Of a DNA stretch of 64,000 nucleotides, positions 34,895 to 48,237 are shown piece after piece; the first letter of the stretch is position 1, and the number at the start of each line of letters is the position of its first letter. Made by a program: the position numbers and the translations under genes. The notes under the pieces were generated by a model, which saw only the letters and a program-made list of their open reading frames with translations, made no database searches and was not told where the DNA came from. The stretch is from Hemibagrus wyckioides (taxonomy: Eukaryota; Chordata; Actinopteri; Siluriformes; Bagridae), in assembly GCF_019097595.1 (NCBI RefSeq), contig NC_080720.1:31984352-32048351 (forward strand), written 5' to 3'.

Positions 34895-34981
34895 CGGAGT
34901 CCTCCTCGCTCCTCAGGCACCAGCTGACCGCATCCACAGGAACACGGGAGCTCTCGGCATGCTTAGGCTTCCTGACAGAAC
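34895..34981 (-). CDS. tanc1: tanc1 coding exon 3
   Basis: 87 bases, phase 1 in and out, residues about 97-125. It encodes GSVRKPKHAESSRVPVDAVS and a short acidic end (SEEDS), continuing the SPG-VRKPK motif from exon 2 as in TANC1. The acceptor lies in a short TG tract (TGTGCATGCAG). The donor is TCCG|GTGAGC. About 40 bases into the following intron is a seven-unit 16-bp tandem repeat. The next exon is almost 11 kb away. Confidence 0.85.
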
Positions 34982-35151
34982 CTGCATGCACACACACACA
35001 CACACAAGATTAACCAGACAGCAGCTGAAGAGAAGAGGAGGAGAAATGATAGAAAGGGAGGAGTTGGGAGAGAGAGAGAGAGAGAGAGAGATATTGCCAA
35101 GTTAAATCTTTCCAGATGGAGTTTTAAGGTGGGTGATCCGAGTCTTTGGTG

Positions 35152-35186
<35 letters not shown>

Positions 35187-35325
35187 TTGGCTCTGCTGTA
35201 CTCCCGAACAGATTCGGACCATGATCATGTGGCTGTAATTGATTTACGCACTTTAAATAGTTCCTCATGCTGGTACTGTCCTCCTCAATCCATTTAATTC
35301 CTAACCCGCAGATAGCTATTCATCA

Positions 35326-35326
35326 C

Positions 35327-35361
<35 letters not shown>

Positions 35362-35731
35362 ATGTGTGTGTGTTCTCTCTAAGTAAGTCCCATCACGAAG
35401 GTTCAAAGCCAGAATGCCTTTGAAGCACACACACACACCTGTAAAAACAAGATAGCATGAATTTTACTCACACAACACACACATGCACACACACACACAC
35501 ACAAACGACGCACATACTCACACACTCTCAAACATACATACACACACACACACATTCTCTCACACACACTCACTCTCGCATACACACATTCTCACATACT
35601 CACACACTCTCAAACATACATACACACACATTCTCTCACACACACTCACTCACTCTCGCATACACACATTCTCACATACACACACACACACACTCATTCA
35701 CACACACCTGTAAAAACAAGATAGCATGAAT
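35326..35731. repeat. CA-rich block flanked by a 31-bp direct repeat
   Basis: A TG tract (35326-35371) is followed by CA-rich sequence with internal 75-base duplications (CTCACACACTCTCAAACATA). A 31-bp identical sequence (CACACACCTGTAAAAACAAG and on to GAAT) occurs at 35432-35462 and 35701-35731. It lies in intron 2. Confidence 0.88.
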
Positions 35732-35954
35732 CAGGAGTGAGGAATGTCAGCTGTGTATCAGGGAAAATTATTTAATAGATCAGAGCAGCAGGATGAAGGC
35801 ATCAGCGTGTGTCTGAGCGTCTAATCTGGAAGAACCGTTCCACAGAAAGTGCTGTGGCTCTTAACCTGTGAGCTGAGGCCACACGGTGGTCAGTCATGGT
35901 ACTGGCGGGCTTTTCACTGAAAATTTATGTTTTACTTTTACAGAAGAATTTAGG

Positions 35955-36365
35955 TTAAGTTGTCTTTATTCGTCACATATACATTACTGCACAGTGAAAT
36001 TCTTTCTTGGCGTATCCCATCCTTGGAGGGTTGGGGTCAGAGCCATGATGCAGTGCCCCTGGATTTGCTTAAAGGCCCATCAGTGGCAGCTTCTGATCAT
36101 CCGGTCAGCCATGATACAGGTCCAAGGGCCCAACAGTGGCAGCTTGGCAGTACTAGGGCTTGAACCTCGATCTTCCGGTCAGAGTGCAGGGTCAGCCATA
36201 ATACAGTGATAGAGAGCAGGGTCAGAACAGGGGCCCTGTATCATGGCTGACTAACCAGGCCCCTTACCAGGTTGCCCAACAGTGGCAGCTTAGCAGTACT
36301 GGGGCTTGAACCCCGATCCTCCTTTCAACAACCCAGAGCCTTAACCACTTGAGCTACCCCCGTGT
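35955..36365. mobile_element. Interspersed teleost repeat, internally duplicated
   Basis: It begins TTGTCTTTATTCGTCACATA, with CAGTGAAATTCTTTCTTGGC, and repeats modules such as GTCAGCCATGATACAG and GGCCCAACAGTGGCAGCTT two to three times, ending CCAGAGCCTTAACCACTTGAGC. I recognise the pattern as a common fish interspersed repeat but cannot name the family. A related fragment is at 42099-42206. Confidence 0.6.
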
Positions 36366-36622
36366 TAATCCAGAAAGTGCTTTATAACCTCCTTCAAAAA
36401 CATTCCATTCCAACAGGTCAGGGTCCGAGGATTGTACTGCTACTGCTACTGGGTGGGGGGTTTGAAGAGGAAGAACATGTGTGGCAGAACATCGCTTAAA
36501 GGAACGATCTGAAACATCAGGACGAGCGCTGAGAAATTCCTCGAGGAGCACTACCAGTTCAGAAATGAAAGACTTATAAACCTGTAATAAACTTATATAA
36601 ACCATTTTAAACCCTTTAAACC

Positions 36623-36634
<12 letters not shown>

Positions 36635-36659
<25 letters not shown>
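36635..36659. repeat. (CA)n microsatellite
   Basis: About twelve CA units in intron 2. Confidence 0.85.
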
Positions 36660-36660
<1 letters not shown>

Positions 36661-36991
36661 CTTGCTGAATACCTGACATTCCATTTAACTAAAAAGGCAG
36701 AGAAACTTAAATAGGTTTTCCAGGTGAGGTGTCGCGATGGCAACAAATCAATACCTATAAATGCTTAGGCTGAACTGGTTAGGTTTGGTACATCAGCTGC
36801 ATGAAAAGGTAATAAAAACAAAAAGCTTAAGCTTTATCGAGCTTAAGAGATAAGAGACACAACCACAGCGTCATCACTCTGAATTTATAAACCATGACCA
36901 ACAGATGGCGCTGTGCTACTACAGTAAAATACAGACGAGCTTAGCAAGTACAGCCATGTAAACAATGATGAAGTGTGTGTTCAGCAGAGGA

Positions 36992-39900
36992 GGTAGTGCA
37001 GGGGTAGTGTAGTGCTAGTGGTATTAGTGATGGTAGGTTAGAGGTAGTGGTGGTGATGGTAGTGTAGTGGTGGTGATGGTAGTGTAGTGATATTAGTAGT
37101 GTAGTGGCGATGGTAGTGTAGTGTTAGTGGTGATGGTAGTGCAGTGGTGATGGTAGTGTAGTGGTGATGGTAGTCTAGTGGTAGTGCAGTGGTAGTGGTG
37201 ATGGTAGTCTAGTGGTAGTGGTGATGATAGTGGTAGTGTAGTGTAGTGGTAGTGGTGATGATAGTGTAGTGGTGATGGTAGTGTAGTGGTAGTGTAGTGT
37301 AGTGGTAGTGGTGATGGTAGTGTAGTGGTAGTGGTGATGGTAGTGTAGTGGTGATGGTAGTGTAGTGGTAGTGTAGTGTAGTAGTAGTGGTGATGGTAGT
37401 GTAGTGATATTAGTAGTGTAGTGGCGATGGTAATGTAGTGGTGATGGTAGTCTAGTGGTAGTGGTGATGGTAGTCTAGTGGTAGTGGTGATGGTAGTGTA
37501 GTGTAGTGGTAGTGGTGATGGTAGTCTAGTGGTAGTGGTGATGGTAGTGTAGTGTAGTGGTAGTGGTGATGGTAGTGTAGTGGTGATGGTAGTGTAGTGG
37601 TAGTGTAGTGTAGTGGTAGTGGTGATGGTAGTGTAGTGTAGTGGTAGTGGTGATGGTAGTGTAGTGGTAGTGTAGTGTAGTGGTAGTGGTGATGGTAGTG
37701 TAGTGGTAGTGGTGATGGTAGTGTAGTGGTAGTGTAGTGTAGTGGTAGTGGTGATGGTAGTGTAGTGGTAGTGTAGTGGTAGTGGTGATGGTAGTGTAGT
37801 GGTAGTGTAGTGGTAGTGGTGATGGTAGTGTAGTGGTAGTGTAGTGGTAGTGGTGATGGTAGTGTAGTGGTAGTGTAGTGGTAGTGTAGTGTAGTGGTAG
37901 TGGTGATGGTAGCGTAGTGGTAGTGGTGATGGTAGTGTAGTGGTAGTGTAGTGTAGTGGTAGTGGTGATGGTAGTGTAGTGTAGTGGTAGTGGTGATGGT
38001 AGTGTAGTGGTAGTGTAGTGTAGTGGTAGTGGTGATGGTAGTGTAGTGGTAGTGGTGATGGTAGTGTAGTGGTAGTGTAGTGGTAGTGGTGATGGTAGTG
38101 TAGTGGTAGTGTAGTGGTAGTGGTGATGGTAGTGTAGTGGTAGTGTAGTGTAGTGGTAGTGGTGATGGTAGCGTAGTGGTAGTGGTGATGGTAGTGTAGT
38201 GGTAGTGGTGATGGTAGTGTAGTGGTAGTGTAGTGTAGTGGTAGTGGTGATGGTAGTCTAGTGGTAGTGGTGATGGTAGTGTAGTGTAGTGGTAGTGGTG
38301 ATGGTAGTGGTGATGGTAGTGTAGTGGTGATGGTAGTGTAGTGGTAGTGTAGTGTAGTGGTAGTGGTGATGGTAGTGTAGTGGTAGTGTAGTGTAGTGGT
38401 AGTGGTGATGGTAGTGTAGTGGTAGTGTAGTGGTAGTGGTGATGGTAGTGTAGTGGTAGTGGTGATGGTAGTGTAGTGGTAGTGGTGATGGTAGCGTAGT
38501 GGTAGTGGTGATGGTAGTGTAGTGGTAGTGTAGTGTAGTGGTAGTGGTGATGGTAGTGTAGTGGTAGTGTAGTGTAGTGTAGTGGTGATGATAGTGTAGT
38601 GGTAGTGGTAGTGTAGTGTAGTGGTAGTGGTGATGGTAGTGTAGTGGTAGTGGTGATGGTAGTGTAGTGGTAGTGTAGTGTAGTGGTAGTGGTGATGGTA
38701 GTGTAGTGGTAGTGTAGTGTAGTGTAGTGGTGATGATAGTGTAGTGGTAGTGGTAGTGTAGTGTAGTGGTAGTGGTGATGGTAGTGTAGTGGTAGTGTAG
38801 TGTAGTGGTAGTGGTGATGATAGTGTAGTGGTAGTGTAGTGTAGTGGTGATGATAGTGTAGTGGTAGTGGTAGTGTAGTGGTAGTGTAGTGTAGTGTAGT
38901 GGTGATGATAGTGTAGTGTAGTGGTAGTGGTAGTGTAGTGGTAGTGTAGTGGTAGTGGTGATGGTAGTGTAGTGGTAGTGTAGTGGTAGTGGTGATGGTA
39001 GTGTAGTGGTAGTGTAGTGGTAGTGTAGTGGTAGTGCAGTGGTAGTGGTGATGGTAGTGTAGTGGTAGTGTAGTGTAGTGTAGTGGTGATGATAGTGTAG
39101 TGGTAGTGGTAGTGGTAGTGTAGTGGTAGTGTAGTGTAGTGTAGTGTAGTGGTAGTGGTAGTGTAGTGGTAGTGTAGTGTAGTGGTGATGGTAGTGTAGT
39201 GGTAGTGTAGTGGTAGTGGTGATGGTAGTGTAGTGGTAGTGTAGTGGTAGTGTAGTGGTAGTGCAGTGGTAGTGGTGATGGTAGTGTAGTGGTAGTGTAG
39301 TGTAGTGGTGATGATAGTGTAGTGGTAGTGGTAGTGTAGTGGTAGTGGTGATGGTAGTGTAGTGGTAGTGTAGTGTAGTGGTAGTGTAGTGTAGTGGTAG
39401 TGTAGTGGTAGTGTAGTGGTAGTGGTGATGGTAGTGTAGTGGTAGTGTAGTGGTAGTGTAGTGGTAGTGGTGATGGTAGTGTAGTGGTAGTGTAGTGTAG
39501 TGGTGATGATAGTGTAGTGGTAGTGGTAGTGTAGTGGTGATGGTAGTGTAGTGGTAGTGTAGTGTAGTGGTAGTGGTGATGATAGTGTAGTGATAGTGTA
39601 GTGGTAGTGTAGTGGTAGTGGTGATGGTAGTGTAGTGGTAGTGTAGTGTAGTGGTGATGATAGTGTAGTGGTAGTGTAGTGGTAGTGTAGTGTAGTGGTA
39701 GTGGTAGTGTAGTGTAGTGGTAGTGGTGATGGTAGTGGTGATGGTAGTGGTGATGGTAGTGTAGTGGTAGTGTAGTGGTAGTGTTAGTGTAGTGATAGTG
39801 TAGTGTAGTGGTAGTTGTAGTGTAGTGATAGTGTAGTGGTAGTGGTGATGGTAGTGTAGTGGTAGTGGTGATGATAGTGTAGTGGTAGTGGTAGTGGTGA

Positions 39901-40113
39901 TGGTAGTGTAGTGGTAGTGGTGATGATAGTGTAGTGGTAGTGGTAGTGTAGTGATAGTGTAGTGTAGTGTAGTGGTAGTGTAGTGGTAGTAGTGTAGTGG
40001 TAGTGTAGTGTAGTGTAGTGGTGATGATAGTGTAGTGGTAGTGTAGTGGTAGTGTAGTGTAGTGGTAGTGGTGATGGTAGTGTAGTGTAGTGGTAGTGGT
40101 AGTGTAGTGGTAC
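36992..40113. repeat. 3.1 kb GTAGTG/GTGATG array abutting exon 2 donor
   Basis: The array is built of GTAGTG, GTGATG and TAGTG modules in irregular 17-29 base combinations (typical GTAGTGGTGATGGTAGTG). The plus strand is almost free of C, so the tanc1 pre-mRNA here is almost free of G. It ends at the exon 2 splice donor: 40112-40113 are the donor GT, and the repeat pattern is recognisable up to about 40110. One minus frame is open from 40426 to 38258 as a Thr/Leu/His/Tyr repeat; this is repeat translation. Confidence 0.96.
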
Positions 40114-40338
40114 CTGGAGACTTGGTGCTGGGTCTGAGAGGCAGCATGTATGGCTGTCGGGGAGGAAGCATCGGAGAGGACGGCAGAGACATGGACACTC
40201 CTCTGGACAAACCCAGCCTCAGGACATCCTCAGTGGGGTAGGGCTGCACCGGCAAGGGGCCGCTTCCCACGTCACCTGGAACCGTGAGCCCTCCCTCCAG
40301 AGCCTTGTGGTGGAACCTGGGGCTAAAGGACTCAGTGC
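40114..40338 (-). CDS. tanc1: tanc1 coding exon 2
   Basis: 225 bases, phase 1 in and out, residues about 22-96. It encodes the Ser/Pro-rich segment with PYPTEDVLRLGLSRGVSMSL and PSSPMLPPRQPY, then TKSPG; the GVSMSLPSSP core is a TANC1 N-terminal signature. The acceptor is TTTCTTCCCAG|GC. The donor is CCAG|GTACCACTAC, which lacks the usual G at +5. From +4 onward the intron is already the 3.1 kb tandem array, so the array has grown right up to the splice site. The frame stays open into that array, but this is a property of the repeat and not coding evidence. Confidence 0.88.
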
Positions 40339-41464
40339 CTGGGAAGAAATAAAAGACAGAGGGGATGTGAACGATTATCAGGAATGAATCAGTGGTGTTT
40401 GTCTTTGCCCTATCACGCTTCAGCAACAGACAGAGACAGAGGGAGGGGGTTAATGCACAAAGAGCAGGCTTTTATTTTTTATGCCAATTTGGCAGATTAG
40501 TGCCTCTGTAAAATACATGACACTGAAGAGAAACGTGAATCCTCGTTCGGATGGAAACGTCACGTCACACAATGACTGACAACCGAAAAAATTGTTTCCA
40601 CAGCAATCATTTATTTATTTATTTACTAAACCAGTCACGAGTCAGAAATGAAGCGGTGTGTGCAAGCGTGTTTATTTGCTTCGATTTAAGAAAAAGGCGT
40701 GACACTGTAGCGAGGCGCTAAATGAAGGCCACATCACGGTCGTTCACGTGGAAAGAATCCGAGCGAGCAGGAACGACGCGGCTGTAGTTGCTGCGTCTGT
40801 GAGCAGCTGAACGTAAAATTATTATGCAACTGAACGGTCATGAAAATAAGCTGACGTGGCCTTTAATGACCCTGAGGCATTGTGGGAATTTAATTGTGCA
40901 ATCCAGCAAGTCAGCAGAACAACACACACAAAATACACACCCATCAATACACCACATCATCATCATCATCATCACAACTCCAATGTCCATCTGTCCCTTC
41001 TTAGTGTTTTATTTTTCCCCAAAATGTTTTTTTTCCATGTTTGTGAGCGGTCCAGTTTCGGGTACAGCTCGGTTTCAGGCACTACGTCTTCAGCCTCGTA
41101 AAAAATCTCATTACAGCCATCGTTACCAGTGGCACTTTTCTCTCCAGCCAGTTAAACCCACAGCGAAAAGAGACGCACGCGCTGCCAGGACCAGACTCGG
41201 CTTCGACTTTCTTTCTTTCTTTTTTCTTATTATTTTTCCTCAGGGGAAATCTGAGAACAACTTTGTATGATTCCGAGCGCCAAAAAAGCAGCTCTTTCCT
41301 GTGGTCCGGGGCCTAATACTTTGAAATGGATTCTAAATACCTACTGCTTTTCATTAAACTGTGGAAAAAGAAACAGCGTGTGTGTGGGCCAGGAGTGTAG
41401 CCCACCTCTAAAAGCTCAGACCTTCCAAACTTCACACAGAAAAGAAATAGCAGAGTGTGAGAGC

Positions 41465-41527
<63 letters not shown>

Positions 41528-42945
41528 GTGAAGTCTGAACACTTATCCCTTCTTACACTTCTAGAAGCTCGTACGTGTCAGCGATTGTGTGAGAGGAGAT
41601 CTTAAGAAGTTAAATGTTGCACCAAATGGCTGTCAGTTTCAGCTCCTACAGAAACTCTGGACCGTGCAGCGTCCAGACGACATACAGTACAGTATTTGCA
41701 GTGCCGTTGCCTCAGAACGTAACCATGTACACACTTCCAGCGTGGTGCAGATTCAACATCATCACACTTATTATTGTTGATTTTTTACTTCTGGAATATT
41801 AGAAACGCATTTTTACACTTAGCCACGCCCACAATACTCCATAAAAGGTATAAACACACACCCACCAGCTCCTCCTCCATCTTTTACAGGGTTAGCTAAC
41901 AGAGTTAACTAACAATTATGCAGAGTTTACTTGTGTAAATGTGCACAACCTCAGGATACGAAGGTTTTTACAATCTGTACAATTGCATATGTTGTGTAAA
42001 CGTTTCTGAGAAGGACTTACAAAAAAATGTAATCATTTACACCATCTGGTATCCTGAGCAACTTACGGCATTTTATACAAATGAGCAATTGATGGTCGAA
42101 GTGGCCTTTCACAGTGACCCAGCAGCAGCAGCTTGATGGACTTGGGATTTGAACTCACAACCTTCTGAACAGTAGTCCAACACTTTAACCACTAATCTAC
42201 CCCAGTACATGCTGTTAGACATGAGCGTATTATAAAAGTAATGAACTGTTTAAGTGATTACAGAAGTAGATTAGAAACGTGTCGGAGGTTTCTGTTCTTT
42301 ACGCCTGCGATCATAATGCAGCAGACAGTTCTATATTTTCCCTCCACTTCACTGCCCCTGCTGCCTCGTTCAGCCACGATTAAATATTTATCCAGCTATA
42401 AATCATTCATACGTGGTGGAAATCAGGGTTTGGAGGCTTGCTGCGGTGAAATAGGTGCTGACAAATCGAGAAAAGCTTCCTGTGACTGGTTCTAGCCCGA
42501 GTGACCTCGCGTCGTCGCTAGGAACAAATTTCGGATTCTGTCGAAACGTTCTGGCCGTGACCGTTCTGAAATTCGCACAGCTCTCCCTCAGACTTGGGCA
42601 GCACTCAGAGTCTGGACAGTGTCCAGGATTTCCGAGACACGACTACCCACGACTTGTGACCCGGGGTTTTTTAATACATGAAAGACTTCCAAATAAAAAG
42701 CTCCATTTTAGATGGAGACAACTGAGCAAGATGCTTATCTTAGCTAATATAGGAAGAGATGTTGGGGGGGGGGGGTGATCCCTTCTTATGATGGTGCTAA
42801 AACAATAAAAATAGATATAAACTGATTATAATAAAATAGAAACAACTGATCAGACAAAAAAAGAAATGAAACAAAAAAACTAGCAAACTAAGGACCTTTG
42901 GTGGAATGAAATTAAAGGGAAATAATCAACACCAGTGGGTTATGC
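40339..42945. other. Intron 1 left part
   Basis: Mostly unique sequence. It contains a short CAT repeat (40954-40974), a TG plus GA tract (41465-41526) and a degenerate interspersed repeat at 42099-42206. Several open frames on the plus strand have no recognisable motifs and are not called. Confidence 0.5.
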
Positions 42946-43166
42946 TGGCGCTCTGGTGGCTCAGTGGTAGGGTTCTCGCCTACCATACGAGAAGGCCCAG
43001 GTCCGATTCCCAGCCAATGCTTAAACCCCAGCCACTGGATGCAGTGCCAGTCCCAAGCCCGGATAAAATGGGAGGGTTGCGTCAGGAAGGGTATCTGGAG
43101 TAAAACCTGTACCAGGTTGTTGTGCCTCACACATAGGGAGCAGCCGAAAGATCAACAAGAAGAAGT
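42946..43166 (+). mobile_element. tRNA-derived SINE, copy 2
   Basis: It has an A box TGGCTCAGTGG (42957-42967) and a B box GGTCCGATTCC (43010-43020), spaced as in a tRNA, followed by a non-tRNA body (CAAGCCCGGATAAAATGGGA; GGTTGCGTCAGGAAGGG) and a short AACAAGAAGAAG tail. Same family as 9922-10146. The tRNA part lacks a clean cloverleaf, so it is not a tRNA gene. Confidence 0.8.
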
Positions 43167-43519
43167 GTGGTGTAATGAAGCAGAGTGGATTATTTTTAAC
43201 AATTTTATTCTTCTTAACAATTTGTATATTTTAAACTGCACTGATTAAAGAAAACATGACATGAAAACATGACATCTACAGTTTAATGTCTGTGAGACAA
43301 GTTAGTTCCTGTTCTCACTTGCGTTATAGCAGATGTAAAAAGTCACTCTTCCTCACCTCATTTTTCTCTCTTGAAAATAAATAAACTGCTTTTTTCACGT
43401 TACTGAAAAACCACAAACTGGCCTGTCCAGGAGATGCTGGAAAAGGTCTTCACTGTTACAAAGAGCCGACACTGGACACTCCTTCTGTAAACAATAAATA
43501 AACTTCTCCTTACAGAAAA

Positions 43520-44356
43520 CCTGTAATAAACCTTATTAACCTAGAATAAACCTTATTAACCAGTCATAAACCTTATTAAACTGTAATAAACCTTATTAAC
43601 CTAGAATAAACCTTATTAACCTAGAATAAACCTTATTAAACTGTAATAAACCTTATTAACCTAGAATAAACCTTATTAACCTAGAATAAACCTTATTAAC
43701 CAGTCATAAACCTTATTAACCAGTCATAAACCTTATTAACCAGTCATAAACCTTATTAAACTGTAATAAACCTTATGGACCTGTAATAAACCTTATGTAC
43801 CTGTAATGAACCTTATTAACCAGTAATAAACCTTATTAACCAGTAATAAACCTTATTAACCAGTAATAAACCTTATTAAACTGTAATAAACCTTATTAAC
43901 CTAGAATAAACCTTATTAACCAGTCATAAACCTTATTAACCAGTCATAAACCTTATTAAACTGTAATAAACCTTATGGACCTGTAATAAACCTTATGTAC
44001 CTGTAATGAACCTTATTAACCAGTAATAAACCTTATTAACCAGTAATAAACCTTATTAACCAGTAATAAACCTTATTAACCTAGAATAAACCTTATTAAC
44101 CAGTCATAAACCTTATTAACCAGTCATAAACCTTATTAAACTGTAATAAACCTTATGGACCTGTAATAAACCTTATGTACCTGTAATGAACCTTATTAAC
44201 CAGTAATAAACCTTATTAACCAGTAATAAACCTTATTAATGTGTAAAAAACCTTATGAACCTGTAATAAACCTTATTAATGTGTAAAAAACCTTATAAAC
44301 CTGTAATAAACCTTATTAAACTGTAATAAACCCTATTAATGTGTAATAAACCTTAT
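43520..44356. repeat. 20-bp AATAAA-containing tandem array
   Basis: About 42 units of TAATAAACCTTATTAACCAG and variants (CTGTAATAAAC, CTAGAATAAAC, CAGTCATAAAC). Three or four longer blocks repeat, with TTATGGACCTGTAATAAACC and TTATGTACCTGTAATGAACC as markers near 43775, 43975 and 44155. Most units carry AATAAA on the plus strand, antisense to tanc1. Confidence 0.95.
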
Positions 44357-45253
44357 CTGTTGTGAGAAAAAATGAGGTCATCTTTTGTCGCTGTTTAGGG
44401 GGGGCCAGGGAACACTTCCTGTCGACTGCACGAGAAGCAGGAAGTCATCAAAGATAAAATATAAAAGGGTTTGAAATGGAGCATAGCATGTTTGCCCCCC
44501 CCCCCACTTTACATCTCTGTTCCTAGCTTCCTTCCTTCTCCTTTAATTACAGCACTGCCACAGTGATTTATGGAACCTCAGCAGAAGGCAGCTGCAGTGA
44601 GCAAAAGTTTTCACACCCCTTAGAGGAGGTTGCTGTGACATTGTGGAGAGTTCTGGAACGTTCAAACACAAAACTTTCCTTTTAAAGAGCTCATTTTCCC
44701 AGAACGCAACACACACAGACTTTTTAATACCGACGGTTTGTTGCTTTGAGGTAAAATACCGACACGTCTTCGGTGGGATGGGTGGATGATTAGACAGAGA
44801 CGTGAACACACAGCAGGCGAGCACATCTGGGACCCGCGCAACAAAAGACAGTGTTTAACATCTTGGAGTTATTACACTGATAAAAATCCACCGTGCGCCG
44901 CCGACATCCGGGCTCACGAGACTCATTCCCACATCCGTCTACACGGGGTTTCACCATGGCTCCTCAATTAGTCCATAATCGACTCATTAACTCCTTTTAT
45001 TTATATAAGCAAGAAAATACCAGCGGAGGTGTGTCATCTGTGAGCTTGTCCAATAACAAGAAAACAATGAACAATGGAGAACATGACAAGCTCACTTCAG
45101 GGCATGGAAAAAAAAGGATGGGTTGCCAGGTTTTAAAATCATTAGTTAATTATTTCCCTATAGCACAACATCCTGAGGTGTCTTATTCCTCTTACACCAG
45201 TGCAGCATGCCACGATGACATTTTATACTTTTTATCTTGTTATATATATTTAC

Positions 45254-45705
<452 letters not shown>

Positions 45706-45739
45706 TATTATATGATGAGTATTTAATCCAAGATCAATA

Positions 45740-46015
45740 GGTGTGGAGGAAATTTAGGGTCCTGACCTCAACCCCATAGAACACCTTTGTGATGAATTAG
45801 AGTGGAGACTGTGAGCCAGACCTTCTCGTCCAACATCAGTGCCTGACCTCACAAATACACTTCTAAAGGAATGGTCAAAAATTCCCATAAACACACTCCT
45901 AAACCTTGTGGAAAGCCTTCCCAGAAGAGTTGAAGCTGTTATAGCTGCAAAGGGGCGGGACAACTCCATATTACATTCATGTGCATGTAAAGGCAGATGT
46001 GTATATATTGTATTG
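45740..46015 (+). mobile_element. Tc1-like 3' fragment in native arrangement
   Basis: It carries the transposase C-terminal region ([36 protein letters not shown]) followed by the natural 3' flank ACTCCATATTACATTCATGT. It is useful as the unrearranged reference for the copies at 428 and 19896. Confidence 0.8.
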
Positions 46016-46244
46016 AGTGTGTGACGTACAGGACTCAGTGAAGGGGCTGTTGCTATAGAAACGATAGCGTATTAGAAGGAGCAGAATAAGCGTTCCTGGA
46101 GCGTGTGGAGACACAAAGAGAGCGAGGCTGCTGAGTCAGTGGGACGTGGGCTCCATCACAGCTGAGACAACACCGCTAATGGATTAAAAAAAACAACAAA
46201 AAAACAAGCCTTACTCACAACATGACGAGAGTGAGAACACAGAG

Positions 46245-46278
<34 letters not shown>

Positions 46279-46551
46279 TTCTTACCCAAAGGGTACACTG
46301 TATATCAGTCTGCGCCTCTCCAGCATCAAACTAATCCCCCAGACCCGCGAGAACTAAAATTCAATACTCAATTTCCACAAAGTCGATGGACAGAAGGAAA
46401 AAAAATAAAAAATAAAACAACAAAACAAAAACAACAAAAAGAAAGGATTTTAAAACGTCAGAAGAGAAAAGGAAGAGAGGACGTTATTACACATGAAGAG
46501 GATCGACATCTTTTGTTTTTTTGGCTCCTTTTCATGTCCATGATTTACTAC

Positions 46552-46682
46552 CTCTCACACTGCACAACACACACACACACACACTCCACTCTCACACTGC
46601 ACAACACACACACACACACACACACACTCCACTCTCACACTGCACAACACACACACACACACACTCCACTCTCACACTGCAC

Positions 46683-46721
<39 letters not shown>

Positions 46722-47080
46722 CACTCTCACACTGCACAACACACACACACACACACACACTCCACTCTCACACTGCACAACACACACACACACACTCCAC
46801 TCTCACACTGCACAACACACACACACACACACTCCACTCTCACACTGCACAACACACACACACACTCCACTCTCACACTGCACAACACACACACACACAC
46901 TCCACTCTCACACTGCACAACACACACACACACACACACACTCCACTCTCACACTGCACAACACACACACACACACACTCCACTCTCACACTGCACAACA
47001 CACACACACACACACACACACACTCCACTCTCACACTGCACAACACACACACACACTGCACAACACACACACTCCACTCT

Positions 47081-47111
<31 letters not shown>

Positions 47112-47412
47112 ACACACACACACACACTCCACTCTCACACTGCACAACACACACACACACACTCCACTCTCACACTGCACAACACACACACACACACACT
47201 CCACTCTCACACTGCACAACACACACACACACACACACTCCACTCTCACACTGCACAACACACACACACACACACACACACACACTCCACTCTCACACTG
47301 CACAACACACACACACACACTCCACTCTCACACTGCACAACACACACACACACACACTCCACTCTCACACTGCACAACACACACACACACACACTCCACT
47401 CTCACACTGCAC

Positions 47413-47445
<33 letters not shown>

Positions 47446-48204
47446 CACTCTCACACTGCACAACACACACACACACACTGCACAACACACACACACACAC
47501 ACACTCCACTCTCACACTGCACAACACACACACACTCCACTCTCACACTGCACAACACACACACACACACACACTCCACTCTCACACTGCACAACACACA
47601 CACTGCACAACACACACACACACACTCCACTCTCACACTGCACAACACACACACACACACTCCACTCTCACACTGCACAACACACACACACTCCACTCTC
47701 ACACTGCACAACACACACACACACACACACTCCACTCTCACACTGCACAACACACACACTGCACAACACACACACACACACACACACACTCCACTCTCAC
47801 ACTGCACAACACACACACACTCCACTCTCACACTGCACAACACACACACACACACACACTCCACTCTCACACTGCACAACACACACACACTCCACTCTCA
47901 CACTGCACAACACACACACACACACACACACACACTCCACTCTCACACTGCACAACACACACACACTCCACTCTCACACTGCACAACACACACACACACA
48001 CACACACACACTCCACTCTCACACTGCACAACACACACACACACACTGCACAACACACACACACACACACTGCACAACACACACACACACACACACTGCA
48101 CAACACACACACTCCACTCTCACACTGCACAACACACACACACACACTCCACTCTCACACTGCACAACACACACACACACACTCCACTCTCACACTGCAC
48201 AACA

Positions 48205-48237
<33 letters not shown>

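Noticed and set aside
38258..40426. A 722-residue minus frame containing real tanc1 sequence
   Set aside because: Only 40114-40338 is exon; the rest is the intronic GTAGTG array read through the donor.
40824..41270. Plus-strand frame of 148 residues
   Set aside because: No recognisable domain; it includes a CAT repeat and T-rich runs.
42455..42778. Plus-strand frame of 107 residues in intron 1
   Set aside because: No motif, no splice or repeat support, and length within chance expectation.
42957..43025. tRNA gene from the A and B boxes
   Set aside because: The cloverleaf cannot be completed, and the same unit recurs at 9922-10146 with a shared non-tRNA body, so it is a SINE.
43520..44356. 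Regular 20-bp repeat as a CRISPR or integron-like array
   Set aside because: It is a direct tandem repeat without spacers, inside a fish intron.
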